Shown here in pieces: positions 1-7,870 of a stretch of DNA of 36,437 nucleotides. How positions within the stretch are numbered: the stretch's first letter is position 1; each line of letters starts with the position of its first letter. Both the position numbers and the translations under genes were made by a program. The stretch comes from Variovorax sp. (GTDB taxonomy: Bacteria > Pseudomonadota > Gammaproteobacteria > Burkholderiales > Burkholderiaceae_C), in assembly GCA_017744285.1 (NCBI GenBank), contig JAGIBP010000034.1, positions 1 through 36,437 of the forward strand, read 5' to 3'. The notes beneath the pieces were generated by a model, which was not told the DNA's origin, searched no databases, and was given only the letters and a program-made list of their open reading frames with translations.

Positions 1-1
1 C

Positions 2-1396
2 GACGACTGCAAGCTGCTGGTGATCCTGAACGACAACGACATGTCGATCAGCCCGCCGGTGGGCGCGCTCAACCGCTATCTCGCGCAGCTCATGAGCGGC
101 AACTTCTACGCCGCCGCGAAGAACGTGGGCAAGAGCGTGCTGCGCGCCGCGCCGCCGCTCTTCGAGCTGGCCAAGCGCCTGGAGCAGCACGCCAAGGGCA
201 TGGTGGTGCCGGCGACGCTCTTCGAGCAGTTCGGCTTCAACTACGTCGGTCCGATCGACGGGCACGACATCGATTCGCTGGTGCCCACGCTCGAGAACCT
301 CAAGCACCTGCGCGGGCCGCAGTTCCTGCACGTGGTCACGAAGAAGGGCCAGGGCTACAAGCTCGCGGAGGCCGATCCTGTGGCCTATCACGGGCCGTCC
401 AAGTTCGATCCCGCGGTCGGCCTCGTCAAGCCGGCCACCGCACCCAAGCAGACCTTCACGCAGGTCTTCGGCACCTGGCTGTGCGACATGGCGGCCAAGG
501 ACGCTCGCCTGGTCGGCATCACGCCGGCGATGCGCGAGGGCTCGGGCCTGGTCGAATTCGAGAAGCGCTTTCCCGAGCGCTACTACGACGTGGGCATCGC
601 GGAGCAGCATTCGGTGACCTTCGCCGCGGGCCTCGCGTGCGAGGGACTCAAGCCGGTGGTCGCGATCTACTCGACCTTCCTGCAGCGCGCTTACGACCAG
701 CTCATTCACGACGTCGCGATCCAGAACCTGCCGGTCGTGTTCGCGCTCGATCGCGCGGGCCTGGTGGGCGCGGACGGCGCGACGCATGCGGGCGCCTACG
801 ACATCTCGTTCCTGCGCTGCATCCCCAACATGAGCGTGGCCTGCCCGGCCGACGAGGGCGAGTGCCGCCAGCTGCTGACCACTGCCTACGAGCAGGACCA
901 TCCCGTGGCGGTGCGCTATCCGCGCGGCTCGGGCGCGGGTGTCACGCCGCCGCAGTCGCTCGACGGGCTGCCCTTCGGCCGCGGCGAGATCCGGCGCGAA
1001 GGCCGCAAGATCGCGATCCTCGCGTTCGGCACCTTGCTCTATCCGGCGTTGAAGGCGGCCGAGGCGCTCGACGCCACGGTGGTCAACATGCGCTGGGCCA
1101 AGCCGCTCGACGTCGAACTGCTGCTGAAGGTCGCCGGTTCGCACGAGGCGCTCGTGACCCTCGAAGAGGGCGCGGTCATGGGCGGCGCAGGCAGCGCGGT
1201 GCTCGAGGCGCTGCAGGCCGCGGGCCTGCAAAAGCCCGTGCTGCAACTGGGCCTGCCCGATCGCTTCATCGAGCACGGCGACCCGGCCAAATTGCTCGCA
1301 GGCATCGGCCTGGACGCCGAAGGCATCGAACGCTCCATCGCGCAGCGTTTCGACAGCGTGGTGTCCGCAGGGAAAACCCGGCCTGGGGTCGTGTAA
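2..1396 (+). CDS. dxs: 1-deoxy-D-xylulose-5-phosphate synthase, C-terminal part (5' end cut by window)
   Basis: Thiamine-diphosphate enzyme that condenses pyruvate and glyceraldehyde-3-phosphate to DXP, the first step of the MEP isoprenoid pathway and a source of precursor for thiamine and pyridoxal; cytosolic. The frame is open from base 2 and begins inside the TPP-binding domain, with the NDNDMSIS motif at once visible. The transketolase pyrimidine domain follows with the GIAEQHS motif, whose Glu (codon 601-603) is the family's cofactor-activating residue, and then [15 protein letters not shown]. The C-terminal transketolase domain ends at TAA 1394-1396. About 464 residues are present against roughly 620-635 for the family, so about 160 N-terminal residues lie outside the window. 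The ATG at base 41 is internal and not the real start. The next gene begins 90 bases downstream on the same strand, behind a leader with its own signals. Confidence 0.97.
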   Translation, partial: DDCKLLVILNDNDMSISPPVGALNRYLAQLMSGNFYAAAKNVGKSVLRAAPPLFELAKRLEQHAKGMVVPATLFEQFGFNYVGPIDGHDIDSLVPTLENLKHLRGPQFLHVVTKKGQGYKLAEADPVAYHGPSKFDPAVGLVKPATAPKQTFTQVFGTWLCDMAAKDARLVGITPAMREGSGLVEFEKRFPERYYDVGIAEQHSVTFAAGLACEGLKPVVAIYSTFLQRAYDQLIHDVAIQNLPVVFALDRAGLVGADGATHAGAYDISFLRCIPNMSVACPADEGECRQLLTTAYEQDHPVAVRYPRGSGAGVTPPQSLDGLPFGRGEIRREGRKIAILAFGTLLYPALKAAEALDATVVNMRWAKPLDVELLLKVAGSHEALVTLEEGAVMGGAGSAVLEALQAAGLQKPVLQLGLPDRFIEHGDPAKLLAGIGLDAEGIERSIAQRFDSVVSAGKTRPGVV

Positions 1397-1404
1397 GCAC
1401 TTTT

Positions 1405-1433
1405 TACAATGGGTACTTGACCCGATCGGGTCA
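1405..1433 (+). promoter_or_regulatory. Putative promoter -10 and 16-bp operator palindrome upstream of TRAP binding protein
   Basis: TACAAT at 1405-1410 resembles a sigma-70 -10 element and lies just after the dxs stop. No good -35 is visible. A perfect 16-bp palindrome, TGACCCGATCGGGTCA, occupies 1418-1433, where transcription from that -10 would begin. A perfect palindrome of this length suggests a dimeric repressor site (TetR or GntR type is a guess). No regulator gene for it lies beside it. Confidence 0.5.
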
Positions 1434-1436
1434 GCG

Positions 1437-1465
1437 ACGCGGCCACAAGCCGCGTTCTTGTTTTT
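1437..1465 (+). terminator. Terminator-like hairpin in the dxs-dctP gap
   Basis: A seven-base-pair stem (ACGCGGC at 1437-1443 with GCCGCGT at 1449-1455) closes a five-base loop and is followed by TCTTGTTTTT (1456-1465). It could end dxs transcripts. If the -10 at 1405 is real, it lies inside the leader of the next gene and could act as an attenuator. The T-tract is interrupted, so efficiency is uncertain. Confidence 0.5.
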
Positions 1466-1486
1466 CCACGTCTCGGAGTGAATTCA

Positions 1487-2569
1487 ATGGATCGTCGTTC
1501 CCTCATCAAACACGCAGGCATCGCCGGCGTCCTCGCCGCTGGCATCGCGCCCGCGGTTCATGCCCAGGCCGCCGTGCGCTGGCGCCTGGCGTCGAGCTTC
1601 CCCCGCTCGCTCGACACGATCTTCGGCAGCGCTGAGATGCTCTCCAAGACGGTCAAGGAACTGTCGAGCGGCAGGTTCGAGGTGACGGTGCACCCCGCGG
1701 GCGAACTGATGCCCGCGTTCGGCGTGGTCGATGCGCTGCAGGGCGACAACATCGAGATGGCGCAGACGGCGGCCTACTACTTCACCGGCAAGGACCCGAT
1801 CTTCGCGTTCAGCTGCGCGGTGCCCTTCGGCCTGACGGCCCGCCAGACCGACTCGTGGAAGCAGTACGGCAATGGCCGCAAGCTGCTCGATGCCTTCTTC
1901 GCGCAGTACAACTTCCACACGGCCAGCGCCGGCAACACCGGCACGCAGATGGGCGGCTGGTATCGCAAGGAAATCAAGACGGTCGAAGACCTCAAGGGCC
2001 TCAAGATGCGCATGGGCGGCGGCGTGTTCGGCGAAGCCATGGCCAGGCTGGGTGTCGTGTCGCAGAACATCCCGGCTGGCGACATCTACCAGTCGCTCGA
2101 AAAGGGCACGCTCGATGCCGCCGAGTTCGTCGGCCCGCACGACGACCAGAAGCTCGGCCTGCACAAGGTCGCGCCCTTCTACTACTACCCGGGCTGGTGG
2201 GAAGGCGGCGCCGACCTGGAGTTCTTCATCAACAACAAGGCATACGCCAAGCTGTCGGCCGAGAACAAGGCGATCCTCGATGCCGCGATGCAGGTCGCCG
2301 CGCGCGACATGCTCGCCAAGTACGACGCGGTGAACCCGATCGCGCTCAAGAAGCTCGTCGCCGAGGGCACCAAGCTGCGCGCCTTCCCGAAGGCGCTGAT
2401 CGACGCCGGCTTCAAGGCCTCGATGGACGTGTTCGCCGAGCACGAGGCGAAGTCGCCCGAGTTCAAGAAGATCCACCAGGACATGCGCACCTTCCAGCGC
2501 GACCAGATCCTCTGGAACCGCACCTCGGAGTTCCCGTTCAACCAGTACATGAACGGCGTCAAGATCTGA
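1487..2569 (+). CDS. TRAP transporter periplasmic substrate-binding protein (TakP/DctP-like)
   Basis: Periplasmic receptor of a TRAP transporter, handing a carboxylate substrate to the DctQ/DctM membrane parts for sodium- or proton-driven uptake. The start is taken at ATG 1487, eight bases after GGAG (1475-1478); a GTG at 1478 is in frame but overlaps that site. The 360-residue protein begins with a twin-arginine signal (DRRSLIKHAG, hydrophobic stretch, VHA/QA cleavage), so it is probably exported folded. The mature start WRLASSFPRSLDTIFG, the KMRMGGG segment with the expected substrate-carboxylate arginine, and PGWWEGGADLEF resemble the alpha-keto-acid/lactate (TakP) group of DctP proteins; that substrate is inferred. 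It converges with its presumed partners dctM and dctQ on the other strand. Confidence 0.9.
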   Translation: MDRRSLIKHAGIAGVLAAGIAPAVHAQAAVRWRLASSFPRSLDTIFGSAEMLSKTVKELSSGRFEVTVHPAGELMPAFGVVDALQGDNIEMAQTAAYYFTGKDPIFAFSCAVPFGLTARQTDSWKQYGNGRKLLDAFFAQYNFHTASAGNTGTQMGGWYRKEIKTVEDLKGLKMRMGGGVFGEAMARLGVVSQNIPAGDIYQSLEKGTLDAAEFVGPHDDQKLGLHKVAPFYYYPGWWEGGADLEFFINNKAYAKLSAENKAILDAAMQVAARDMLAKYDAVNPIALKKLVAEGTKLRAFPKALIDAGFKASMDVFAEHEAKSPEFKKIHQDMRTFQRDQILWNRTSEFPFNQYMNGVKI

Positions 2570-2602
2570 TCCCTCGATCGGCGCAACGCGCCGGTTCAAA
2601 AG

Positions 2603-2631
2603 AAAAAGCCCGCTGCAAAGCGGGCTTTTTT
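2603..2631. terminator. Bidirectional intrinsic terminator between dctP and dctM
   Basis: The perfect eight-base-pair stem AGCCCGCT (2607-2614) / AGCGGGCT (2619-2626) has a GCAA (GNRA-type) tetraloop. A-tracts on the left and T-tracts on the right let it work for both convergent genes. Confidence 0.93.
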
Positions 2632-2663
2632 GTTGGGCGGCCCGAGTGGCCGCCGCGCTGCCG

Positions 2664-4514
2664 TTATTGCTGGGGCTTGGCCTTGAGCGCATCCTCGATG
2701 GCTTTCGCCGGATCGTCCGTGGCTCCCTGGTCGCCGCCGGTGGACCCGGGCTCGGAGCCGGGCGCGGCCGGAGCGGGCGCCTGCGGGGCCGCGCTTCCAT
2801 CGCCGCTGCCGGGCGTCTCGGTGTCGGAGCCGTAGCCCGCGTCGCCGCCATAGCTGCCGGAATCCTGCGGCATGGCGTTGCGCATCTGGTCGCCGATCTT
2901 CTCGAGGTCGTACTTCTGCTGCTGGTCGAGGTTGCTGGTGACCAGGCCCGGGAACGCGATCAGCACGCCGACCATGAAGAGCTGGATCAACACGAACGGA
3001 ACCGCGCCGCGGTAGATCTGCATCGTGGTGATCGGCTGGACCAGCTTCTTCGTGACGCGGTCGACATAGGGCTTGTCGGGCGCCACGGACCGCAGGAAGA
3101 ACAGCGCGAAGCCGAAGGGCGGATGCATGAAGGAGGTCTGCATGTTGACCGCCAGCAGCACGCCGAACCAGATCAGGTCGATGCCCAGCTTCTGCGCCAC
3201 CGGTGCCAGCAGCGGTACGACGATGAACGAGAGCTCGAAGTAGTCCAGGAAGAACGCGAGGAAGAAGATCAGCAGGTTGACGACGATCAGGAAGCCGACC
3301 TGCCCGCCCGGCAGGTGGGCCAGCAGGTGTTCGACCCAGATCGGGCCGTCGGCCGCCTGGAACACCAGGCTGAACATCGTCGCGCCGATCAGGATGAACA
3401 TCACGAAGCACGAGAGCTTCGTGGTCGACGCCAGCGCCTGCTGCAGGAGCTTCAGGTCGATGCGCCGGCGCACGGCACCCATGACGAGCGCGCCCATGGC
3501 ACCCATGGCGCCCCCTTCGGTCGGCGTCGCCACGCCCAGGAAGATGGTGCCGAGCACGAGGAAGATCAGCAGCAGCGGCGGGATCAGCACGAAGGTCACG
3601 CGCTCGGCCAGCCGGGACAGAAGGCGCAGCCCCGTGAGGCGGTTGAACACGGCGATGACGAAGGCGACGAAGGTGCCGCCGCACATGGCCACGACGATCT
3701 TCTCGTCGGTCGCCACGGAGGTCACTTCGGCGCCTTGCCACCAGGTGTGGATGTCGGCCATGTGGCGCGCCAGCAGCACCGAGACGGCCGCGGAGATGGC
3801 CATCAGCGCCACGAGCGAGGGGTAGCCGCTGCCGCCGTTCGGTTCGCGGTAGACGCGCGCCTCGATCGGCAGCGCGGGCGCGCGCTCGGGCTTGAAGATG
3901 GCCAGGAAGACGACCCACAGCACGTAGCAGCCCACGAGCATGAAGCCGGGGATGAAGGCGCCCTTGTACATGTCGCCGACGCTCTTGCCGAGCTGGTCGG
4001 CCATGATGATGAGCACCAGCGACGGCGGGATGATCTGGGCGAGCGTTCCCGAGGCGGCGATCACGCCGCTGCTCAGGCGGCGGTCATAGCCGTAGCGCAG
4101 CATGATCGGCAGCGAGATGAGGCCCATCGAGATCACCGAGGCGGCAACCACGCCCGTGGTCGCGGCGAGCAGCGCGCCCACGAAGATCACCGCAAGCGCC
4201 AGGCCGCCGCGCATCGGGCCGAACACCTGGCCGACGGTGTCGAGCAGGTCTTCGGCCATGCCGCTTCGCTCCAGTATCAACCCCATGAGCGTGAAGAACG
4301 GTACGGCCAGGAGCGTGTCGTTGGCCATGATGCCGATGAGCCGCTGGGGCAGCCATGCAAGCACCGACGAGGGGAAGACGCCGAGCTGGATGCCGACGAA
4401 GGCGAAGAACAGGCCGCAGGCGCCGAGACTGAAGGCGACCGGAAAGCCGAGCAGGAGGAAGATGATGAGCCCGGCGAACATGACGGGCGCGAAATTGGCA
4501 GCAATGAATTCCAT
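2664..4514 (-). CDS. dctM: TRAP transporter large permease (DctM/TakM-like), extended form
   Basis: Large membrane subunit that forms the ion-coupled translocation path of the TRAP system. The protein is 616 residues against about 430 for standard DctM. The N-terminus (MEFIAANFAPVMFAG, LLLGFPVAFSLGACGLFF) and segments such as GVVAASVISMGLISLP and SGTLAQIIPPSLVLIIMADQ are typical. The extra length comes from a long middle insertion (roughly residues 190-320, with further membrane segments) and a C-terminal tail of about 65 residues rich in Gly, Ser, Pro and Ala, probably disordered. Large DctM proteins with the insertion are known among keto-acid and aromatic-acid TRAP systems. The start is ATG 4514, 16 bases after the dctQ stop, so the two are co-transcribed. 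Confidence 0.93.
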   Translation of the reverse strand: MEFIAANFAPVMFAGLIIFLLLGFPVAFSLGACGLFFAFVGIQLGVFPSSVLAWLPQRLIGIMANDTLLAVPFFTLMGLILERSGMAEDLLDTVGQVFGPMRGGLALAVIFVGALLAATTGVVAASVISMGLISLPIMLRYGYDRRLSSGVIAASGTLAQIIPPSLVLIIMADQLGKSVGDMYKGAFIPGFMLVGCYVLWVVFLAIFKPERAPALPIEARVYREPNGGSGYPSLVALMAISAAVSVLLARHMADIHTWWQGAEVTSVATDEKIVVAMCGGTFVAFVIAVFNRLTGLRLLSRLAERVTFVLIPPLLLIFLVLGTIFLGVATPTEGGAMGAMGALVMGAVRRRIDLKLLQQALASTTKLSCFVMFILIGATMFSLVFQAADGPIWVEHLLAHLPGGQVGFLIVVNLLIFFLAFFLDYFELSFIVVPLLAPVAQKLGIDLIWFGVLLAVNMQTSFMHPPFGFALFFLRSVAPDKPYVDRVTKKLVQPITTMQIYRGAVPFVLIQLFMVGVLIAFPGLVTSNLDQQQKYDLEKIGDQMRNAMPQDSGSYGGDAGYGSDTETPGSGDGSAAPQAPAPAAPGSEPGSTGGDQGATDDPAKAIEDALKAKPQQ

Positions 4515-4530
4515 GAATGGGCTCCGGGGC

Positions 4531-5151
4531 TCAAGCCTTCGGCGCGGCCGGGGCCGGGCCCGCTTCGCGCTCGACCTCGCGTGCGCGCAGCACTTCGGCC
4601 AGTTCTTCTTCGGCTGTCTTGTCCCCCGACTTGATGGTGGGGTCGGGCCCCTGGCCCGTGAGGAAGGCCAGGCGCTTGATCAGTTCCGACCAGCCCTGCA
4701 GCAGCAGCAGCGTGAATCCGACCGGCAAGGCGAGCCAGACGGGCCAGCGGATGAGGCCGCCGGGGTTGCCGGACATCTCGCCCGACTGGTACTGCTGGAT
4801 CAGCATCGGCACGGTGTAGTTCAGCACGACGATGCAGATCGGCGTGAGGAAGAACGCGAAACCGATGACGTCGATCCAGATCTGCACGCGCTTGGGCAGG
4901 CGGCTGCTGAGCACGTCGATGCGGACATGTTCGCGGTTGAGCAGCGTGAAGCCGGCAGCGATCAGGAACGACCAGGCGAAGAGGTACCACTGCACTTCGA
5001 GGTAGGCGTTCGAACTCGTGTTGAACACCTTCCGCACGATCGCATTGATGGCGCTGATGGCCGTTGAAGCCATGATGATCCAGATGGCGTATTTGCCCAC
5101 CTGCGCGTTGAGCCAATCGATGGCCCGGGAAAGCTTCAACAAGCCTTGCAT
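4531..5151 (-). CDS. dctQ: TRAP transporter small permease (DctQ-like)
   Basis: Small four-helix membrane subunit that pairs with DctM. ATG 5151 is chosen over the in-frame ATG at 5184 because CGGAG lies at the right distance before it and the protein then begins MQGLLKLSRAIDWLNAQVGK, as usual for the family; this gives 206 residues. Visible are the EVQWYLFAWSFLIAAGFTLL helix and the NREHVRIDVLSSRLPKR segment that is the hallmark of DctQ. The C-terminal 45 residues are charged (EEELAEVLRAREVEREAG) and likely cytoplasmic. First gene of the dctQM unit, divergent from the SenA-like gene. Confidence 0.93.
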   Translation of the reverse strand: MQGLLKLSRAIDWLNAQVGKYAIWIIMASTAISAINAIVRKVFNTSSNAYLEVQWYLFAWSFLIAAGFTLLNREHVRIDVLSSRLPKRVQIWIDVIGFAFFLTPICIVVLNYTVPMLIQQYQSGEMSGNPGGLIRWPVWLALPVGFTLLLLQGWSELIKRLAFLTGQGPDPTIKSGDKTAEEELAEVLRAREVEREAGPAPAAPKA

Positions 5152-5321
5152 GTCTTCTCCGATTTTTGAATGGATACCCCCCATACGAACAAACCCGACG
5201 CGCCTGCGTCGTGTGCCGGCGGATCGGGTGTTCGGGGGCGCCCGATTCTATCGAGCCTCGCAGGGCCGGCCTCCCCGGACCATCCCTGCCTTTCAGGTGG
5301 GCGACGGCCGCGCCGCGTGGA

Positions 5322-5327
5322 CATAAT
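5322..5327 (+). promoter_or_regulatory. Candidate -10 element set for a leaderless transcript
   Basis: CATAAT lies with its last base six bases before ATG 5333, the distance at which transcription would begin on the start codon itself. No ribosome-binding site is visible before that ATG. No convincing -35 is seen. Confidence 0.35.
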
Positions 5328-5332
5328 CCGCC

Positions 5333-6625
5333 ATGCCTGAAGCCTCTGAATCCTCGCACCCCGGGTATTCGCCAGGCCATGGCGCCTCGGTCGATTCGCC
5401 CGACATGCGGCGCGCCGGGCGCGACCTGCTGTCCCTGGCGCTGATCGACGCGCGCAACCGCACGCTGCATCTTCTGTCGCTCTACGAGCAGGCGCTCGGA
5501 TCGGCGTCGCTCGCGATGCCGCGCGTCGAGGGCGTGGACCCGCCGGTCTGGCTGGCCGGGCACGTCGGCTGGTTCGCCGAATGGTGGATCGCGCGCAACA
5601 CGCAGCGGGCCTTCGGCGTCGACTGCCCGGTGCGGCCCACGCGGCTCGCCGCCATCGAGCCGAACGCCGACGCCTGGTGGAACCCGGCGCAGGTGCGGAC
5701 GGTGGATCGCTGGTCGCCCGACATGCCCGACCTCGCGCAGACCAAGGCCTACCTGCTCGAAACCCTGGAAATCACGCTCGAACTGCTTGAGCACGCGGCG
5801 GAAACCGATGCGGCCCTCTACTTCTACCGGCTTGCGCTGTTCCACGAGGACCTGTGCGGCGAGCAGCTCGTCGTGATGGCGCAGACGCTCGGACTTCGGC
5901 TCGGCATCGAACTGCCCGCGGCCGCCGTCACGCGCTCGCCGGTGCTGGTGCCTGCGACGGCGTGGGAACTGGGCCTTTCCGGTCCCGGGTTCGCATTCGC
6001 GCAGGAGGGTGGATCGCTGCGCGTGGCGGTGCCCGAGTTCGAGATCGATGCGCAGCCGGTCACCTGGAGCCAGTTCGTCGAGTTCGTCGACGACGGCGGC
6101 TACGACCGGCCGGAACTCTGGCGTCCCGAGGGCCAGGAGTGGCTGGCCGCCCAGGCCGAGGGCCGGCGCGGGCCGCGCCATGTCGAGCAGATCGGCTCGG
6201 CGCGGCAGGGCACCGGGGGCTCGGTGCTGCAGCAGCGCTTTGGCCGCACCGTGCGCGCCGCGGACAACCAGAGCGTGGTGCATGCGAGCTGGTGGGAGGC
6301 CGATGCCTGGGCGCGCTGGGCGGGCCGGCGGCTGGCCACCGAGGTCGAATGGGAGATCGCCGCGCAGACCGCGTCGCGCCGCGGCTTCCGCTGGGCCGAC
6401 GTCCACGAGTGGACCGCCGGCACGCTGCAGCCGTGGGACGGCTTCGTCGCCGACCCCTGGAGCGAGGGCACGGCCTTCGATCCGCAGCCGGCGTTCGGCA
6501 AGGCGCGCGTGCTGCGCGGCGCTTCGTTCGCGACGCGGGCGCGTCTGCGCTCGCCCCAGCGGCGGTCCTTCGCATGGCCGGGGCGCGACGACGGGTTCTT
6601 CGGCTTTCGGACCTGCGCGCTCTGA
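5333..6625 (+). CDS. SenA/EgtB-like non-heme iron enzyme (DinB_2 + FGE-sulfatase domains)
   Basis: Member of the EgtB/OvoA/SenA family, which joins sulfur or selenium donors to the imidazole C2 of hercynine or histidine (ergothioneine, ovothiol, selenoneine). The 430 residues comprise a DinB-like four-helix domain (about 35-190) and a C-terminal formylglycine-enzyme-like domain (about 230-430: PVTWSQFVEFVDDGGY, WADVHEWTAG, VLRGASFATR, GFFGFRTCAL). In the DinB domain GHVGWFAEWW supplies the expected iron ligand His77. The usual HxxxHxE motif reads H171-E-D-L-C175-G-E177, so the third His ligand is replaced by Cys. Overall resemblance is closest to SenA-like proteins of Burkholderiales, from memory. 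No senB- or senC-like gene is adjacent. The start is uncertain: ATG 5333 lacks a ribosome-binding site, and ATG 5405 is an alternative. Substrate unknown. Confidence 0.8.
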   Translation: MPEASESSHPGYSPGHGASVDSPDMRRAGRDLLSLALIDARNRTLHLLSLYEQALGSASLAMPRVEGVDPPVWLAGHVGWFAEWWIARNTQRAFGVDCPVRPTRLAAIEPNADAWWNPAQVRTVDRWSPDMPDLAQTKAYLLETLEITLELLEHAAETDAALYFYRLALFHEDLCGEQLVVMAQTLGLRLGIELPAAAVTRSPVLVPATAWELGLSGPGFAFAQEGGSLRVAVPEFEIDAQPVTWSQFVEFVDDGGYDRPELWRPEGQEWLAAQAEGRRGPRHVEQIGSARQGTGGSVLQQRFGRTVRAADNQSVVHASWWEADAWARWAGRRLATEVEWEIAAQTASRRGFRWADVHEWTAGTLQPWDGFVADPWSEGTAFDPQPAFGKARVLRGASFATRARLRSPQRRSFAWPGRDDGFFGFRTCAL

Positions 6626-6640
6626 GCGCGGCGCGCTTGC

Positions 6641-7744
6641 TCAGCGCGGCGGCTTCGGAGGCTTGAAGTTCCACCACGGCAAGAGCCGGCTCAAGGACTG
6701 CACGTTGCCGCTGTCGGTGTTCTCGTAGCCCGGCAGCGTGCCGAGCAGGTGTTGCCAGGTCTTGCCGCGCAGCAGCGCGAGCAGCGCCTGGATCGCCGGT
6801 TGGTCGAGCGCGGACTTGAGGCAGGCGAGGTGGTAGCGCTCGTGCGCCAGGGGCACGAAGCCCAGGCCCGCGCCGAGCGCGGCCGATTCGATGCCGAGGC
6901 CCGCATCGGCCTGGCCCGACGCGATCGCCTGGGCGACGGCCGCGTGCGAGGGCTCGTGGGTCGCATACCCGTCGAAGGCTTCCGCCCCGAGCCCCTCGCG
7001 CTCCAGCAGCTCGTCGAACAACACGCGCGTGCCCGTGCCCAATGGCCGGTTCACGTAGCGCGCGCGGTGCGCCGCCACGTCGCGCAGGCTGCGGAGGGCG
7101 AGCGGATTGCCGGCCGCGACGATCAGCCCCTGCGTGCGGCGCGCGAAGCCGATGAGCTTGTGCTGGCCGGGCTTGAGCAGCGGCTTGTAGGTGCGCTGCG
7201 CGCGCGAGCCCGAAGGCGCGTGCTCCAGCGTGTGGAAGCCCGCCATCACGCAGCGCCCCTGATTGAGCGCACTGATCGCGTCGACGCTGCCGGTGAAGCG
7301 GATGTCCAGCTGCAGCCGCGAGGTCGCCGCCGCGTGATCGCGAAGCAGCACGAGCGCGTCGTCATGGCTCGCATGCAGGCTCAGCACGTGCATGCCATCG
7401 TCGAAGGCCATCGCGAACGCGCGTTCGAGGTCGGCATGCAGCGCCTCGATCTGCGGCGCGAGCCGCGCCTGCGCCTGGCGCTCGGCCCACAGCAGCTTGT
7501 CGCCGAACTCCGAGAGCTGGGCCGAGCGCCCCTGTTCGCCGGTCACCAGCGCATGGCCCAGAAGCTGCTCCCAGCGCTTGAGCTCGCCCCACACATGGCG
7601 GTAGGAGAAACCGAGCGCGCGCGCCGCGGCCGAGATGGATCCGTGCTCGCGCACCGCGTGCAGCAGTTCCATCAACGGGTTGCGGATCAGGGCGCGCCCG
7701 CTTCGGCGCGGCGCAAGGGCGTAGGAGAGTTCGATCTGGTGCAC
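6641..7744 (-). CDS. ModE-type HTH regulator with periplasmic-binding-protein-like domain
   Basis: Probable oxyanion-sensing regulator of the divergent tungstate/molybdate transporter. The N-terminal 100 residues carry a LysR/ModE-type winged helix (LLHAVREHGSISAAARALGFSYRHVWGELKRWE), the hallmark of ModE. Instead of ModE's molbindin domains, the C-terminal part resembles a type-2 periplasmic binding protein used as a sensor (GNPLALRSLRDVAAHRARYVNR, GTGTRVLFDELLEREG, QADAGLGIESAA). GTG 7744 is the likely start, giving 367 residues beginning (M)HQIELSYAL; the upstream frame stays open without a better start. The gene converges with the SenA-like gene and is divergent from tupB across 126 bases. 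Confidence 0.85.
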   Translation of the reverse strand: MHQIELSYALAPRRSGRALIRNPLMELLHAVREHGSISAAARALGFSYRHVWGELKRWEQLLGHALVTGEQGRSAQLSEFGDKLLWAERQAQARLAPQIEALHADLERAFAMAFDDGMHVLSLHASHDDALVLLRDHAAATSRLQLDIRFTGSVDAISALNQGRCVMAGFHTLEHAPSGSRAQRTYKPLLKPGQHKLIGFARRTQGLIVAAGNPLALRSLRDVAAHRARYVNRPLGTGTRVLFDELLEREGLGAEAFDGYATHEPSHAAVAQAIASGQADAGLGIESAALGAGLGFVPLAHERYHLACLKSALDQPAIQALLALLRGKTWQHLLGTLPGYENTDSGNVQSLSRLLPWWNFKPPKPPR

Positions 7745-7779
7745 AGCTCGGTGACGGGTGGGGCGCAGGCGCGAAGCAT

Positions 7780-7819
7780 TATGCAAACCTTGGCCCCGAC
7801 TTATGAAATGAATTGCATA
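7780..7819. promoter_or_regulatory. Candidate operator for the tup divergent promoter region
   Basis: Inverted repeat TATGCAA (7780-7786) / TTGCATA (7813-7819) with a 26-base spacer, between the regulator gene and tupB. The right arm contains TTGCAT, which could double as a -35 for tupB, with TTACAC at 7837-7842 as a weak -10. This placement would suit repression by the adjacent ModE-type protein; that is inference. Confidence 0.45.
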
Positions 7820-7870
7820 GGTCGTGATTGCACTTGTTACACACTGCGACGCACCCCGGAATCCACCTGC

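Noticed and set aside
2646..4634. Long plus-strand open frame of 662 codons
   Set aside because: It lies antisense to dctM, is made of biased Arg/His/Glu/Asp repeats and has no domain; a high-GC shadow frame.
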